The notes under the pieces were generated by a model. It was not told the origin of the DNA. It saw nothing but the letters and a program-made list of their open reading frames with translations, and searched no databases. Source: Gottfriedia luciferensis (GTDB lineage: Bacteria; Bacillota; Bacilli; Bacillales; Bacillaceae_G). Taken from it: a stretch of 64,000 bases of DNA. This document shows, in pieces, positions 26,569-35,206 of this stretch (position 1 is the first letter of the stretch; each line of letters starts with the position of its first letter). The stretch covers positions 1 to 64,000 of the forward strand of contig NZ_MDKC01000002.1 in NCBI RefSeq assembly GCF_001712755.1, in the 5' to 3' direction. Made by a program: the position numbers and the translations under genes.

Positions 26569-27111
26569 GTGAAATATCGTGTAATAACTTTATTGAGTAG
26601 TTGGAGTATTCTTTTAGTCGTTATGTATGAATTTGGGATAATACCATTTTCTAAGAATGAATTAATTCAATTTATTACAGATAGACAGGACTATGCACTT
26701 TTATTATTCTTTGCTATTTTTTCATTAAGATTTGTATTAATGATACCAAGTTCTTTATTTTTACTGACTGGGATTTTTCTTTTTAATCCCTGGATTGTCT
26801 TATTATTATCACTAGGATCTATGTTCATTACTGAAAGTATCATTTTCATCATTGGTAAAAAAATAAATAAGTCATTATGGTATAAAAACTTCCTAAACAA
26901 ACATCCAAAAATAGGACAAAGGATTAAGAAAAACCAATATTGGATGCTCTTCATCCTAGGTGCAGTTCCTACATGCCCAACTGATGCTGCCTGTTTAATT
27001 TCATCTGCCTCAGGAATGAGGTATAGGCCATACATTATGATCGTTTTGCTAAGTAACACTTGTTATGCTTTATGGTATGTGTTATTGGGAAGGTATGTCC
27101 ACTTATTATAA
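26569..27111 (+). CDS. VTT-domain (TVP38/TMEM64) membrane protein
   Basis: 180 residues, GTG start with GAGGAAAG upstream. Five hydrophobic segments with the family pattern SLRFVLMIPSSLFLLTGIFL, GSMFITESIIFIIGKKI and FILGAVPTCPTDAACLISSA. Likely a membrane homeostasis protein. It is separated by 114 bases from the methyltransferase gene; the TTCTTAAGAA motif before each suggests shared control by the two-component system downstream. Confidence 0.75.
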   Translation: MKYRVITLLSSWSILLVVMYEFGIIPFSKNELIQFITDRQDYALLLFFAIFSLRFVLMIPSSLFLLTGIFLFNPWIVLLLSLGSMFITESIIFIIGKKINKSLWYKNFLNKHPKIGQRIKKNQYWMLFILGAVPTCPTDAACLISSASGMRYRPYIMIVLLSNTCYALWYVLLGRYVHLL

Positions 27112-27225
27112 TTAAGTTTGAACTTAAACCTCTTTAAAATTCTTAAGAAATTTAGTGACTTTTTCTTCAGATATTTATTTTATTATGATTTCATCATAAA
27201 AAGTTAAATATTTGGAGGTTAAGTT

Positions 27226-27783
27226 ATGAAAAAATTATTATTTCTATTTCAATATATATTACGACCAAGAACTGTTGGAGCATTAATGCCAAGTTCATCG
27301 TTTTTGGCTGAAAAAATGTTAGATGATATTAATTTTAAGACAGCTAAAACGATTATTGAATACGGTCCAGGAACAGGAGTTTTTACTGAAAAATTACTTG
27401 AGCAAAAATTGCCATCTACAAAAATTATTTTAGTAGAAAAAAATGATGAGTTTTATAACCATTTAATTAGAAAGTTTGGAGATAATCATAATGTAACGAT
27501 TATTAATGATAGTGCGGAAAGTATTATGAAGTATTTAGAAGGTTTTGGAATAGACAATGTCGATTATGTCATTTCTGGTCTGCCATTTACTAGTTTACCC
27601 TTAAACGTATCAAAAACTATTTTATTAAGCACCAAAAAGATACTCGGAGAACAAGGAAGATTTGTTACATTCCAATATACTCAGAGAAAGATGAAATTTA
27701 TTAATACCTACTTTAAAAATATAGATATTAAAAAGGAATATAGAAATTTGCCACCAGCATATGTATTAAGTTGCAATAATTAG
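27226..27783 (+). CDS. class I SAM methyltransferase, phospholipid N-methyltransferase-like
   Basis: 185 residues. SAM-binding motif I is TIIEYGPGTGVFTEKLL and motif II ILVEKNDEF; the start FLFQYILRPRTVGALMPSSS is characteristic of the PmtA-type phospholipid methyltransferases related to rRNA adenine dimethylases. It would methylate phosphatidylethanolamine head groups, or another membrane substrate, at the inner face. GGAGG precedes ATG 27226. The next gene, a response regulator, starts 33 bases later, so operon membership is likely. Confidence 0.7.
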   Translation: MKKLLFLFQYILRPRTVGALMPSSSFLAEKMLDDINFKTAKTIIEYGPGTGVFTEKLLEQKLPSTKIILVEKNDEFYNHLIRKFGDNHNVTIINDSAESIMKYLEGFGIDNVDYVISGLPFTSLPLNVSKTILLSTKKILGEQGRFVTFQYTQRKMKFINTYFKNIDIKKEYRNLPPAYVLSCNN

Positions 27784-27816
27784 ATTAGAGTACCGCTTTG
27801 AAAGGAGTAGTGAAAC

Positions 27817-28503
27817 TTGATAAGTAAAATATTGGTTGTAGATGATGATGAAAAAATCAAAAAATTAATTTCGATTTATCTTGAAAATGAAGGGTTTTCT
27901 ACTACTTTAGCCGATGATGCAGAGGAGGCTCTTGAACTTTTAAAAGATGAAGATTTTGATTTGATTATATTAGATGTTATGCTCCCTAAAATAGATGGAA
28001 TAGAAGCGTGCATAATGATTCGAGAGGAAAGGACACTACCGATCATTATGCTTTCGGCAAAATCTGAAGATCTAGACAAAATACAAGGACTAAGCTCAGG
28101 TGCAGATGATTATCTAACTAAACCATTTAATCCGCTTGAGTTGATCGCTAGAGTAAAATCTCAGCTTAGAAGGTATAAAAAATATAACAATATACAAAAG
28201 AATGATGAAGTAGTATTAGTTTTTGGTGACTTGCAAGTAAATACAGAGACAAGACAAGTTTGGATACGAAAGAACGAAAAGAGACTAACACCAAAAGAGT
28301 TTGAAATATTAGAATTACTAGTCCGAAATAAAGGAATCGTACTAAGTGTTAGTAAGATATATGAAGCAATTTGGAAAGAAGACTTTTTAAAATCTGATAA
28401 TACCGTAATGGTTCATATAACAAATATTAGAGAAAAAATTGAAGATGATCCTAAACATCCTATTTATATTAAAACAGTTTGGGGAATTGGATACAAAGTA
28501 TGA
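27817..28503 (+). CDS. OmpR-family response regulator
   Basis: 228 residues from TTG 27817 (AAAGGAG upstream). Receiver domain with acidic pocket VVDDDEKI, phospho-acceptor Asp in LIILDVMLPKIDG, Thr/Ser in IIMLSAK and Lys in YLTKPF; C-terminal winged helix with LTPKEFEILELLVRNKGIVL and HITNIREKI. Close in style to the VanR branch. It overlaps the histidine kinase gene by four bases (ATGA). Confidence 0.92.
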   Translation: MISKILVVDDDEKIKKLISIYLENEGFSTTLADDAEEALELLKDEDFDLIILDVMLPKIDGIEACIMIREERTLPIIMLSAKSEDLDKIQGLSSGADDYLTKPFNPLELIARVKSQLRRYKKYNNIQKNDEVVLVFGDLQVNTETRQVWIRKNEKRLTPKEFEILELLVRNKGIVLSVSKIYEAIWKEDFLKSDNTVMVHITNIREKIEDDPKHPIYIKTVWGIGYKV

Positions 28504-29588
28504 AGAATTTAATTCATAACTGGCAAAGAATTAGTATTAAGTTATTAGTAGCAATTACAATTAGTTTTGGTGTTTCGTTAATTGTAACAATTTTTATTTC
28601 TCAAATTTTTATAGGACCTTATTTTGTTTCTCATCAAAATAATGTAAGTCCATTACAATATAATCTCATTATTATTCCAACATTTGTGATTATCATATTA
28701 AGTTTCATTATTAGTTTTCTGTTACTAATTAGAAAAAAGATACTTTATTTAAAAGAAATTTCAAATACTGTTCAAATAATTTCTCAAGGTAAACTTGGAG
28801 CTGTAATTGAGTTAAAAGGGCGAGATGAATTGACTCAGTTGAGTATGAATATTAATACAATGTCCAAAGAGTTAGAGCGGAAATTTAAAAATGAACGTCA
28901 TATTGAAAATGTCAAAAATGAATTGATAACTAGTGTTTCGCATGATTTAAGAACGCCACTAACCTCAATATTAGGATATAGTAATTTGTTGAAGAATAGA
29001 GAATACAAGAATGAAAATGAGTTATACGAATACTTGAATACAATTTATATAAAATCGAATGATTTAAAGAATTTAATCAATGAACTTTTTGAATTTACGA
29101 GGTTATCTAGTCCAGATATTATTCTATCAAAACAAAAGGTTGATTTAAGTCAGTTGATTGAACAAATAATAGGAGAGAATATACCTATTTTTCAAAAAGA
29201 AGGATTAAAAATTAAAAAGGAGTCAATTGCAGAAGATATTGAAATTAATATTGATGTCGAAAAAATGGTTAGAGTTTTTGATAACCTATTTATGAATGCA
29301 ATGAAATATAGTGTTAAACCATCAACAATAAAAGTAAGTCTAACACAAAAATCTGATGAAGTATTACTTTCGATATCGAATCACGTAATTAATGTAAAAG
29401 CAGAGAATCTTAAACGATTTTTTGAAAAATTTTATCGTGAAGATTCAGCAAGAAAGAGTCAAGGTAGTGCTGGATTAGGACTTGCTATATCTAAACGAAT
29501 TGTTGAACTTCATAAAGGAAGTATCTGGGTCGAACTAAGAGATGATTGGATCACATTTTTTGTGAAGTTAAATAAAAAAAAGTTATAA
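28500..29588 (+). CDS. sensor histidine kinase
   Basis: 362 residues. Two membrane helices (about 17-43 and 60-84) enclose a very short extracellular loop, so it may sense the membrane itself; a HAMP-like region precedes the H box SVSHDLRTPLTSI. N box DNLFMNAMKYS and G box GSAGLGLAISKRI complete the ATPase domain. ATG 28500 overlaps the regulator stop codon. Context with VTT and lipid-modifying genes suggests control of membrane composition or envelope stress. Confidence 0.9.
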   Translation: MKNLIHNWQRISIKLLVAITISFGVSLIVTIFISQIFIGPYFVSHQNNVSPLQYNLIIIPTFVIIILSFIISFLLLIRKKILYLKEISNTVQIISQGKLGAVIELKGRDELTQLSMNINTMSKELERKFKNERHIENVKNELITSVSHDLRTPLTSILGYSNLLKNREYKNENELYEYLNTIYIKSNDLKNLINELFEFTRLSSPDIILSKQKVDLSQLIEQIIGENIPIFQKEGLKIKKESIAEDIEINIDVEKMVRVFDNLFMNAMKYSVKPSTIKVSLTQKSDEVLLSISNHVINVKAENLKRFFEKFYREDSARKSQGSAGLGLAISKRIVELHKGSIWVELRDDWITFFVKLNKKKL

Positions 29589-29639
29589 GTTTTTTAGAAA
29601 GTGGTTCCAAGTTCCATCCTATTATGCTTTTACATAATA

Positions 29640-29672
29640 AAGGGAGTCGTTTTTAATAAAAACGACTCATTC
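29640..29672. terminator. terminator
   Basis: GAGTCGTTTTT AATA AAAACGACTC hairpin between converging genes. Confidence 0.8.
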
Positions 29673-29695
29673 CTTTATATAAATTACTATTTAAA

Positions 29696-30304
29696 TTAAC
29701 GCATCCATTTTATTCCAGTATTTGGATTCATGCCCTGCACTCTAACCATTTCAATCCGAATCATAGCAAAAGGCTCTAAATATCTTGAGAAATAAAGTTT
29801 ACCAACTATTAATGGATCAAAACCAATTTCTGCAATTAGGTTTGACACTTTTAAATTAGCATCATCATGATCTCCTGCTATAAGCATAGTTATCTTTTCT
29901 TCATTAACCGTTGGATCAATCATTTTTTCTAGTCCAACTGTATTTAATGTTTTAACTACTTTTGCTTTAGGGATTATTTTTTGTATTTCTTCAGCATTTG
30001 AAGTAGTAGTACCTCTTGTTAACTTTAAACCCTCACCGATAGGGTTAGTCAAATCAATTACTATTTTTCCATCTATTTCTATGATGTTTTTAACTGCACT
30101 GTCTACAGCATTACCTGGTACAGCAAGAATAATTAGTTCGTTGTTAATTGCAATATCTTTCGTTTCTACATAATTAAAAATAGGATTAACCTTTTGATTA
30201 CTTTCTAAATTTCTAACTCCAAATGTAATCTCATGATTGTAAGTTACCAATCTATTTGCAATAACATTCCCGATTTGACCATTCCCAATAATCCCTATTT
30301 TCAT
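29696..30304 (-). CDS. NADP oxidoreductase, F420-dependent-reductase-like
   Basis: 202 residues. Rossmann start MKIGIIGNGQIGNVIANRL, then FGVRNLES (NADP-favouring Arg), LIILAVPGNAV and KIVIDLTNPIGEG. This is the F420_oxidored/NADP-binding type found in many Firmicutes lacking F420; substrate unknown. An AAGGAG site precedes ATG 30304. Monocistronic. Confidence 0.75.
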   Translation of the reverse strand: MKIGIIGNGQIGNVIANRLVTYNHEITFGVRNLESNQKVNPIFNYVETKDIAINNELIILAVPGNAVDSAVKNIIEIDGKIVIDLTNPIGEGLKLTRGTTTSNAEEIQKIIPKAKVVKTLNTVGLEKMIDPTVNEEKITMLIAGDHDDANLKVSNLIAEIGFDPLIVGKLYFSRYLEPFAMIRIEMVRVQGMNPNTGIKWMR

Positions 30305-30467
30305 TATTGATTCTCCTTATAACTAGATCTAAACAAAGATAGATTAACCTATTTTTGATTTGTATATTCCAATAGATCTATTAAGATGTAATTCAAAAAT
30401 AAGTCTTTTCCATAAATGAAGAGATGACCGAGCAATTAATTCATTTCATTTGGAAATGCTTAGATGA

Positions 30468-30508
30468 TTAAAAAAAGAAGATTTACGTTGAGTAAATCTT
30501 CTTTTTCA
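30468..30508. terminator. hairpin, copy 1 of a duplicated terminator
   Basis: AAAAGAAGATTTAC GTTGA GTAAATCTTCTTTT. Nearly identical to the hairpin at 31023-31058 that ends the cyanophycinase operon; the two bracket a 550-base segment. Confidence 0.75.
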
Positions 30509-30845
30509 GAGTGTTGAAATATAAAATGGTCAATAGGGAAAACGGTCATTAAATTGAACTTATTTATAATGAAATTATCATTTTTGGATGATTTATTAAT
30601 TGTTTTAAATGTTAATATTTTGAGCAATTTCATAATTCTAATAATCACTAGTAAAGTTTTTTTCAGAAGTTAAAATACTATGAGCTAATTTTTAGAAAGA
30701 CAAATTCAGTTGATTTGTTTAATTAAAGTTCGATATTAGTTGACCTACAAGCTGATTATTACACAACAGTTAGGTTACTCTGAGTAAAGGCTATTTGATT
30801 AGGGTTTATTGCAGACTTATTTTGATGAATAAGTTGATTGGAACT
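30509..30845. other. AT-rich non-coding stretch
   Basis: No frame with a ribosome site; nothing recognised. Confidence 0.4.
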
Positions 30846-30965
30846 AAAGGGGTGCTCGACTCCTATGGGATTAGCGGGAAGGCTGAGACCCCGCAGGCTT
30901 GCCGAGGAGGCTAAAGAATCTCGCCCCATGGAAAGCGAGCATCCTGTAGTGGAAATCAACATCAA
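30846..30965. repeat. Bacillaceae dispersed intergenic repeat (~120 bp)
   Basis: GC-rich segment with GTGCTCGACTCCTATGGGAT, GGCTGAGACCCCGCAGG, GAGGAGGCT, CTCGCCCCATGGAAAGCGAG and GAGCATCCTGTAGTGGAAATC. I know this sequence as a widespread intergenic repeat of Bacillus and relatives; it is highly structured and often mis-annotated as short proteins. Function unknown to me. Confidence 0.8.
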
Positions 30966-31022
30966 ACTACTCCTTTACGAAAATTTGGTAATTTAATTGA
31001 CAAGGTTGTTTTTCAACAGCGT

Positions 31023-31058
31023 AAAAAGAAGATTTACGTTAGTAAATCTTCTTTTTGT
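31023..31058 (-). terminator. terminator of yfcC-iadA-cyanophycinase operon
   Basis: AAAAAGAAGATTTAC GTTA GTAAATCTTCTTTTT, immediately after the stop at 31068 on the minus strand. Confidence 0.85.
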
Positions 31059-31067
31059 TACTTTAGG

Positions 31068-32297
31068 TTAATAACTTACATTCAGTACAACATTACTAAC
31101 AGTATATTTACTATTGCTATAGTATCCTTTTGTGTTTGCGTCTTTTATAAACTTTAACGTAAATTTAGGACCTGATTCATAACTATCACCATACAAATAA
31201 GAAACATTTGTATCTACCAATCTTGTAATTGTCGTAGTTGTTTCATACGCTGAAAATATATCCGAAGAATCTCGAATCGTCGAATAGTATGGTGTTGTAA
31301 TTAATGATTTAGATGATGTAATTGATTTTGTACTTGTATTATAAGAATCACCAGTTGTTAAATAACTTACTTTTACATTATTTACAGTAAAAGATGCTGC
31401 AGTTCCGTAAGTTGCATTTGTTGAGTCTACTATGAAAACGCCATGTTCACCAAAAACTTTACCAGTAGTACCGTTCAAATATAGTGCTGTGTTTTCATCA
31501 ATTCCATAGCCTACTTTTTGACCTAAGTCTCTTTCAGCTAAAAGAATTCGACCTATACGACCTCTTGCATCGAAATGAGTATCAATTGAAGCGTTTACAA
31601 AACCAAAACCTGTTGTATATCCACCGTTATCCGGATATAAAGAATCTGCTAGTGAGATGTCACTGATTTTTTTAGACAATAAACGGTTGTAATATAAGTA
31701 TCCATAGCTGACACCTTCACCGTAAGTTTTCGGACTTTGGACAGCAGTTCCAGCACTCGTACCAGAAATAATAGCTCCAGTTGCTGCTCTTTGTTGGATT
31801 GCTGCAAAAAGTGGGGTAGGAGTTCCATCGTCTTTTAGTAAACTTCTTACATGACGGGACTGATCACCACCGTTAAAAAATATAACGTCTGCTGAGTTGA
31901 TTAGATCAATATTACTTTGCTTATAAGCTTCTGTTGTATAGTTATCAACTGCCACAGGTATAAATACAGGTGTAAAACCATAACGAGTAAATAAATTTTT
32001 ATACGATAAGTGACCTGTTATATCATTGGTGTATGCGTCTAATGCAGTTGCATAGTCAGCAGCTGCACTACATACAATTGCAACTACTGGATTAGTTTTG
32101 CCAGTTGCAGCTTTTAGTGCATTGTAAATTTCGGCATTACTATCATCAATTGCACCACCCATTAAAAATACTTTTGGTGCAGCTGCAGCTTCAACATTTT
32201 TTTCAGATTGTAAGAAAGAAGTTCCAAATACTAACGAAAATACTAAAACTAATGATAATACGATTGAAATCTTAAACTTGTACTTCAATTTCATCAT
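31068..32297 (-). CDS. secreted cyanophycinase (peptidase S51 family)
   Basis: About 409 residues. A Sec signal peptide (KISIVLSLVLVFSLVFGTSF, cleavage near VEAAAA) is followed by an S51 domain: KVFLMGGAI at the start, VIFFNGGDQSRH, nucleophile serine in IISGTSAGTAV, and NASIDTHFDARGRIGR plus YGIDENTALYL. Cyanophycinases hydrolyse cyanophycin, multi-L-arginyl-poly-L-aspartate, to beta-Asp-Arg. A C-terminal extension of about 100 residues (from SFTVNNVKVS) is beta-rich. ATG 32297/32294 with AGGAGG; it follows iadA by 19 bases as third gene of the operon. Confidence 0.85.
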   Translation of the reverse strand: MMKLKYKFKISIVLSLVLVFSLVFGTSFLQSEKNVEAAAAPKVFLMGGAIDDSNAEIYNALKAATGKTNPVVAIVCSAAADYATALDAYTNDITGHLSYKNLFTRYGFTPVFIPVAVDNYTTEAYKQSNIDLINSADVIFFNGGDQSRHVRSLLKDDGTPTPLFAAIQQRAATGAIISGTSAGTAVQSPKTYGEGVSYGYLYYNRLLSKKISDISLADSLYPDNGGYTTGFGFVNASIDTHFDARGRIGRILLAERDLGQKVGYGIDENTALYLNGTTGKVFGEHGVFIVDSTNATYGTAASFTVNNVKVSYLTTGDSYNTSTKSITSSKSLITTPYYSTIRDSSDIFSAYETTTTITRLVDTNVSYLYGDSYESGPKFTLKFIKDANTKGYYSNSKYTVSNVVLNVSY

Positions 32298-32316
32298 TAA
32301 TACCTCCTGAAATGTG

Positions 32317-33489
32317 TTATTCAAAAGTGCCTTTTACAACCGGAATACCTTCTTCAACCATCTTTTTCCCAAGTGCAATTACTGTTTCAATTTCTAAAGT
32401 ATCTTGATTTAATATGACAAGATCAGCATCGTTACCAGGTTTTATATTACCTTTGTGTGGTAGTTTTAGCACTTGTGCTGGATTTGAAGTAATTACTTGT
32501 AATGCTACTTCTAATGGGATTCCTTCATCAATTACTCCATCTCTTACTTCTTGATATAGGGATGAAATTTTTCCTATTTGAAGTCCCAAATAGTCTCCGT
32601 TTGTATCAAAAAAGGGAAGACTTGCCTGGGCATCAGATGAAAAAGTTATGTTCTCAATCTGAACCCCTTCTTCAAGCATAACCCGTAGTCCCTTGCTACA
32701 CTTTACTTCGCCTTCTTCTAAAAACTGAGGGATCGTACTTGTAGTAAAATCTACAAATCCACCTTTAAGAGCATAATCAATACCAGCTTTAAACAATTCT
32801 TCATTCCGATTAATATGAGTCGGGTGGAACTGACGAATTGGAATATTCGTCTGTTCAACTAGTTGATGGAGAAGTGAAAGTTTATCTTTGCCATCACCAA
32901 CATGAATTTCTAAGATGCCAGCCTTTCCAGATAAAATGCCTCCATTACGTGCAGCAGATGCAATCTTTGCAAGTTCTTCAATAGTTGGTTCCGAAGAACG
33001 GTGGTCTGCAATAGCGATTTCACCAACTCCAATAATTTTATCAATTAGAATAATATCGCTCTGAATCGATTCTGTTAATGTCTTTACAGGGATTTGATAA
33101 GAACCAGTGTGAATAAAACAAGTAATCCCTTCTTCTTCTAAACCGCGTGCTTTAGCAAGCAAATTCTCCATTGTTCTTGTTGTACCGTCTGTACCTAATA
33201 CACCGACTACTGTAGTAACACCAGCAGTAGTAACATTAGTAAGCATTAGTTCTGGAGTACGTGTTTTATAACCGCCTTCACCACCACCTCCAATGATATG
33301 TACATGTGAATCAATAAAACCTGGTACAACAAAAGAGTTGGAGGCATCTATGACATCGCAGGAAAGAAACTCTGGTGGAATGGAGATATGATCTGCTATC
33401 ATTTCAATTTTTCCACCTGCTAAAAGAATATCTTTTCTGCCAATAGAGTGTGGTGTGTATACTTGACCGTTTTTTATTAAGGTTAACAA
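32317..33489 (-). CDS. iadA: isoaspartyl dipeptidase
   Basis: 390 residues, amidohydrolase family. Metal ligands are visible in PGFIDSHVHIIGGGGEGGYK, LEIHVGDG, FHPTHINRN and TFSSDAQAS; GVGEIAIADHRSSEP is the typical IadA substrate region, and the end KGNIKPGNDADLVILN and VVKGTFE matches the Escherichia coli enzyme. It cleaves beta-aspartyl dipeptides in the cytoplasm; here beta-Asp-Arg from cyanophycin is the obvious substrate, giving aspartate and arginine. TTG 33489 with GGAGGAG upstream. Middle gene of the operon. Confidence 0.92.
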   Translation of the reverse strand: MLTLIKNGQVYTPHSIGRKDILLAGGKIEMIADHISIPPEFLSCDVIDASNSFVVPGFIDSHVHIIGGGGEGGYKTRTPELMLTNVTTAGVTTVVGVLGTDGTTRTMENLLAKARGLEEEGITCFIHTGSYQIPVKTLTESIQSDIILIDKIIGVGEIAIADHRSSEPTIEELAKIASAARNGGILSGKAGILEIHVGDGKDKLSLLHQLVEQTNIPIRQFHPTHINRNEELFKAGIDYALKGGFVDFTTSTIPQFLEEGEVKCSKGLRVMLEEGVQIENITFSSDAQASLPFFDTNGDYLGLQIGKISSLYQEVRDGVIDEGIPLEVALQVITSNPAQVLKLPHKGNIKPGNDADLVILNQDTLEIETVIALGKKMVEEGIPVVKGTFE

Positions 33490-33522
33490 CTTTTTTCTCC
33501 TCCTAAATCCTTTGTTAATTCA

Positions 33523-34944
33523 TTAAAAAGGACCGTAGTTCATTAAATGTGCGATAACAACAGCGATTAAACCAATAATATATTGAACGAATACTAATGG
33601 GAAAATCCATTTCGCCCATTTCGTCCAAGGGATCCCTGCAATTGCTAAACCTGCCATTAAAGTTCCTGCTGTTGGGAAAATAATATTACCAATACCATCA
33701 GCAAAAGAGAATGATAGAACAGCAGTTTGTCGTGTAATTCCTAGTAGGTCGGCTAATGGTGCCATTATTGGCATTGTTAACATGGCATGACCGCTACCTG
33801 AAGCTAAAATAAAGTGAATAGCTGCTTGGAAATTATACATCCCGATTACACTTAAAGAAGCAGGGATATGTTTAATGACATCAGATACTCCGTGAAGCAT
33901 TGGATCAACGATATGTCCTTGATTTAAAACGACTAGAATTGCACGGGATACACCTATAATAAGAGCACCACTAATTAAAGAAGCAGATCCCCCAGTAAAT
34001 GATTTAACAACGTCATCGATTGATAATTTTCCAATTATTCCAATTGCAATCGTTAAGATAATAAATAAAGAAGCAATTTCAGTAATGTACCATTGATATT
34101 TAATAACGCCAAAAGCTAAAATAATATAGTTTATAAGAAACGCAGTTAAAATCCATTTATGTCTAGAAGATAATTTAGCTTTAGAAGTTAATAGATCGTT
34201 AGTTTGTTCAATTGAATATTTTCCATAGAATCCTATGTTAGGATCTTTCTTTACTTTCATAGCATATCGATAAATAAAAATAACAGATATTAAATAAACA
34301 ACTACAAATAGGACAAGTCTAAAGCCCATACCAGAAAATGTAGGGAGTTCTGCGATTCCTTGAGCTATACCAACTGTAAACGGATTCATAATCGCTGTTG
34401 TAAAACCTGCTGACGCTCCAACTAATACGATTGCAGTTCCTGTCATAGTGTCAAATCCTAAAGCAAGTGCTAACGGAACCAGAAGTGGAATATAAGCTAA
34501 AGTTTCTTCAGCCATTCCCATTAAGGAACCTCCAACTGCAAAGAACAGCATCATAATAGGAATTAATAACTTTTCTCTAGTAGCAAGTTTTCTAGCCATT
34601 GTTGAGATTAACACTTCAATTGTGCCAGTAGCACTTAATACACCAAAAAATCCTCCAATTATTAAAACGAAGAAAATGATATTACCTGCTTCTACCATAC
34701 CCGAATGAATGGCTTTTACCATATCGAAGAGGCCAACTGGTGTAGCAGCGATTGATTTAAATGAATTCGGATCGACTGATGAATGTCCGTCAACGTCGAT
34801 ATGGGCGTATTCCCCAGTAGGTAAAACGTAAGTAAGAGCTGTTGCGATTAATAGAATTACTAAAAGTAATGCAAAAACATTAATTTTACGTTCTTTCATA
34901 ACTTTTGTTTTAGGTGTCATTTTATTTGCGTGAATTTGTGACAT
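33523..34944 (-). CDS. YfcC-family membrane transporter (probable beta-Asp-Arg importer)
   Basis: 473 residues, about 12 membrane helices. The N-terminus RKINVFALLLVILLIATALT and YVLPTGEY, then GGSLMGMAEETLAYIPLLVP, ASAGFTTAIMNPFTVGIAQG and LTMPIMAPLADLLGITRQTA are signatures of the YfcC/ArcD-related carrier group. These are thought to carry amino acids, dipeptides or dicarboxylates. As first gene before iadA and a secreted cyanophycinase, uptake of beta-Asp-Arg is the best inference. A sigma-54 promoter lies 130 bases upstream. GGAGATGG precedes the ATG. Confidence 0.8.
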   Translation of the reverse strand: MSQIHANKMTPKTKVMKERKINVFALLLVILLIATALTYVLPTGEYAHIDVDGHSSVDPNSFKSIAATPVGLFDMVKAIHSGMVEAGNIIFFVLIIGGFFGVLSATGTIEVLISTMARKLATREKLLIPIMMLFFAVGGSLMGMAEETLAYIPLLVPLALALGFDTMTGTAIVLVGASAGFTTAIMNPFTVGIAQGIAELPTFSGMGFRLVLFVVVYLISVIFIYRYAMKVKKDPNIGFYGKYSIEQTNDLLTSKAKLSSRHKWILTAFLINYIILAFGVIKYQWYITEIASLFIILTIAIGIIGKLSIDDVVKSFTGGSASLISGALIIGVSRAILVVLNQGHIVDPMLHGVSDVIKHIPASLSVIGMYNFQAAIHFILASGSGHAMLTMPIMAPLADLLGITRQTAVLSFSFADGIGNIIFPTAGTLMAGLAIAGIPWTKWAKWIFPLVFVQYIIGLIAVVIAHLMNYGPF

Positions 34945-35073
34945 AGATCCATCTCCTTTTAATGATTAAGTAGCTAATTAAGTTTAATAGAATCTGATAA
35001 ATAAAACGCTTCCAAATATTCCCTCCCAAATTTAAATTCTCAAAATCTATTAAAATGGCTATAACATTCTATA

Positions 35074-35089
35074 AGCAAGTTGTGTGCCA
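35074..35089 (-). promoter_or_regulatory. sigma-54 (-24/-12) promoter of yfcC-iadA-cyanophycinase
   Basis: On the minus strand TGGCACACAACTTGCT, a full match to TGGCAC-N5-TTGCW with correct GG-GC spacing. Transcription would start about 12 bases on, leaving a leader of about 118 bases before the carrier gene. Confidence 0.92.
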
Positions 35090-35136
35090 ACTTTAAATGT
35101 CTTATTTTTAAGAAAATTTGATAGATTCTTCAGGTT

Positions 35137-35181
35137 AATTGGTTCTTTTTGGTTTGTTTGGTGCTATAATAAAACCAATTT
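35137..35181. promoter_or_regulatory. candidate activator sites and regulator promoter
   Basis: AATTGGTT (35137-35144) and its exact complement AACCAATT (35174-35181) frame a TATAAT (35165-35170) that is probably the -10 of the regulator gene. The sites lie 50-90 bases upstream of the sigma-54 promoter at 35074, the usual place for enhancer-binding proteins, and could also give autoregulation. Confidence 0.45.
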
Positions 35182-35206
35182 TATCAAATATGGAGAGAAA
35201 TTAAAG

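Noticed and set aside
30460-30648. 62-codon minus-strand frame
   Set aside because: Its 3' end is the terminator hairpin; no ribosome site.
30759-30965. 68-codon minus-strand frame
   Set aside because: It is a translation of the known Bacillaceae intergenic repeat.
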